64,000 nt of DNA, taken from NCBI GenBank assembly GCA_026392455.1, contig JAPLCB010000008.1, positions 248,001 to 312,000 of the forward strand, written 5' to 3'. The notes under the pieces are model-generated. The model was given only the letters and a program-made list of their open reading frames with translations. It was not told where the DNA came from and searched no databases. Below, piece by piece: positions 61,643 to 64,000 of the stretch (positions within the stretch are counted from its first letter, which is position 1; every line of letters starts with the position of its first letter). Source of the stretch: Propionibacteriales bacterium. Lineage in GTDB: Bacteria > Actinomycetota > Actinomycetes > Propionibacteriales > Nocardioidaceae. The position numbers were made by a program, and so were the translations under genes.

Positions 61643-64000
<2,358 letters not shown>

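Overview
The window is GC-rich actinobacterial chromosome, most like Nocardioides or a relative in the Nocardioidaceae. This is inferred from the very high G+C at third codon positions, frequent GTG starts, BldC, DUF3073, DUF3151 and LCP proteins, class E-type sortase, a BVMO, P450 and crotonase complement, and de novo purine genes dispersed on one strand. No database search was possible, so family names rest on motifs read from the translations.

Layout. Bases 1-340 hold the 5' end of a DUF222/HNH (13E12-type) gene on the minus strand, under a perfect actinobacterial SOS box. Bases 458-534 are tRNA-Phe(GAA). The 3' end of this tRNA plus its downstream flank (515-567) recurs imperfectly at 9629-9681 (48 of 53 bases). 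The two copies bracket a ~9.1 kb accessory island with a looser codon bias. The island carries a two-gene Hachiman anti-phage system (hamA nuclease and hamB helicase, overlapping by ATGA), a convergent FRG-domain protein with four 47-residue tandem repeats, a Cys/His-rich orphan, a small membrane protein and a 522-residue PD-(D/E)XK-type nuclease. No integrase is visible.

From 9.9 to 16 kb: a sigma factor fused to a zinc-binding anti-sigma-like motif and a membrane anchor, a Baeyer-Villiger-type monooxygenase, a secreted metzincin-like protease, a patatin and an enoyl-CoA hydratase. From 16.1 to 50.2 kb all recognised purine genes lie on the minus strand: purM, purF, purL, purQ, purS, purC, purB, purD and purA. 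They are interspersed with bldC, DUF3073, two LCP proteins, a DUF1906 peptidoglycan-type hydrolase, an acyl-CoA synthetase, SRPBCC proteins, a STAND-LuxR regulator, a second sigma/zinc-finger protein, a repeat-rich secreted protein, and two regulator-linked catabolic clusters (phosphotransferase/lipocalin-like protein with a TetR gene; SDR/P450 with a TetR gene). From 50.3 to 64 kb: a DAG-kinase-like lipid kinase, DUF3151, a DHA2 transporter, acyltransferase 3, fructose-bisphosphate aldolase, SpoU methyltransferase, DedA, pyrE, sortase, an aminotransferase, a membrane protein, an epoxide-hydrolase-like enzyme and clpB, which runs off the right edge.

The most interesting parts are the tRNA-bounded Hachiman/FRG island, the fused sigma-zinc finger-membrane proteins, and a repeated pattern of intergenic tandem duplications that begin exactly at gene 3' ends (purM, DUF1906 gene, SRPBCC gene). 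One of these carries a compensatory base-pair change in its hairpin.
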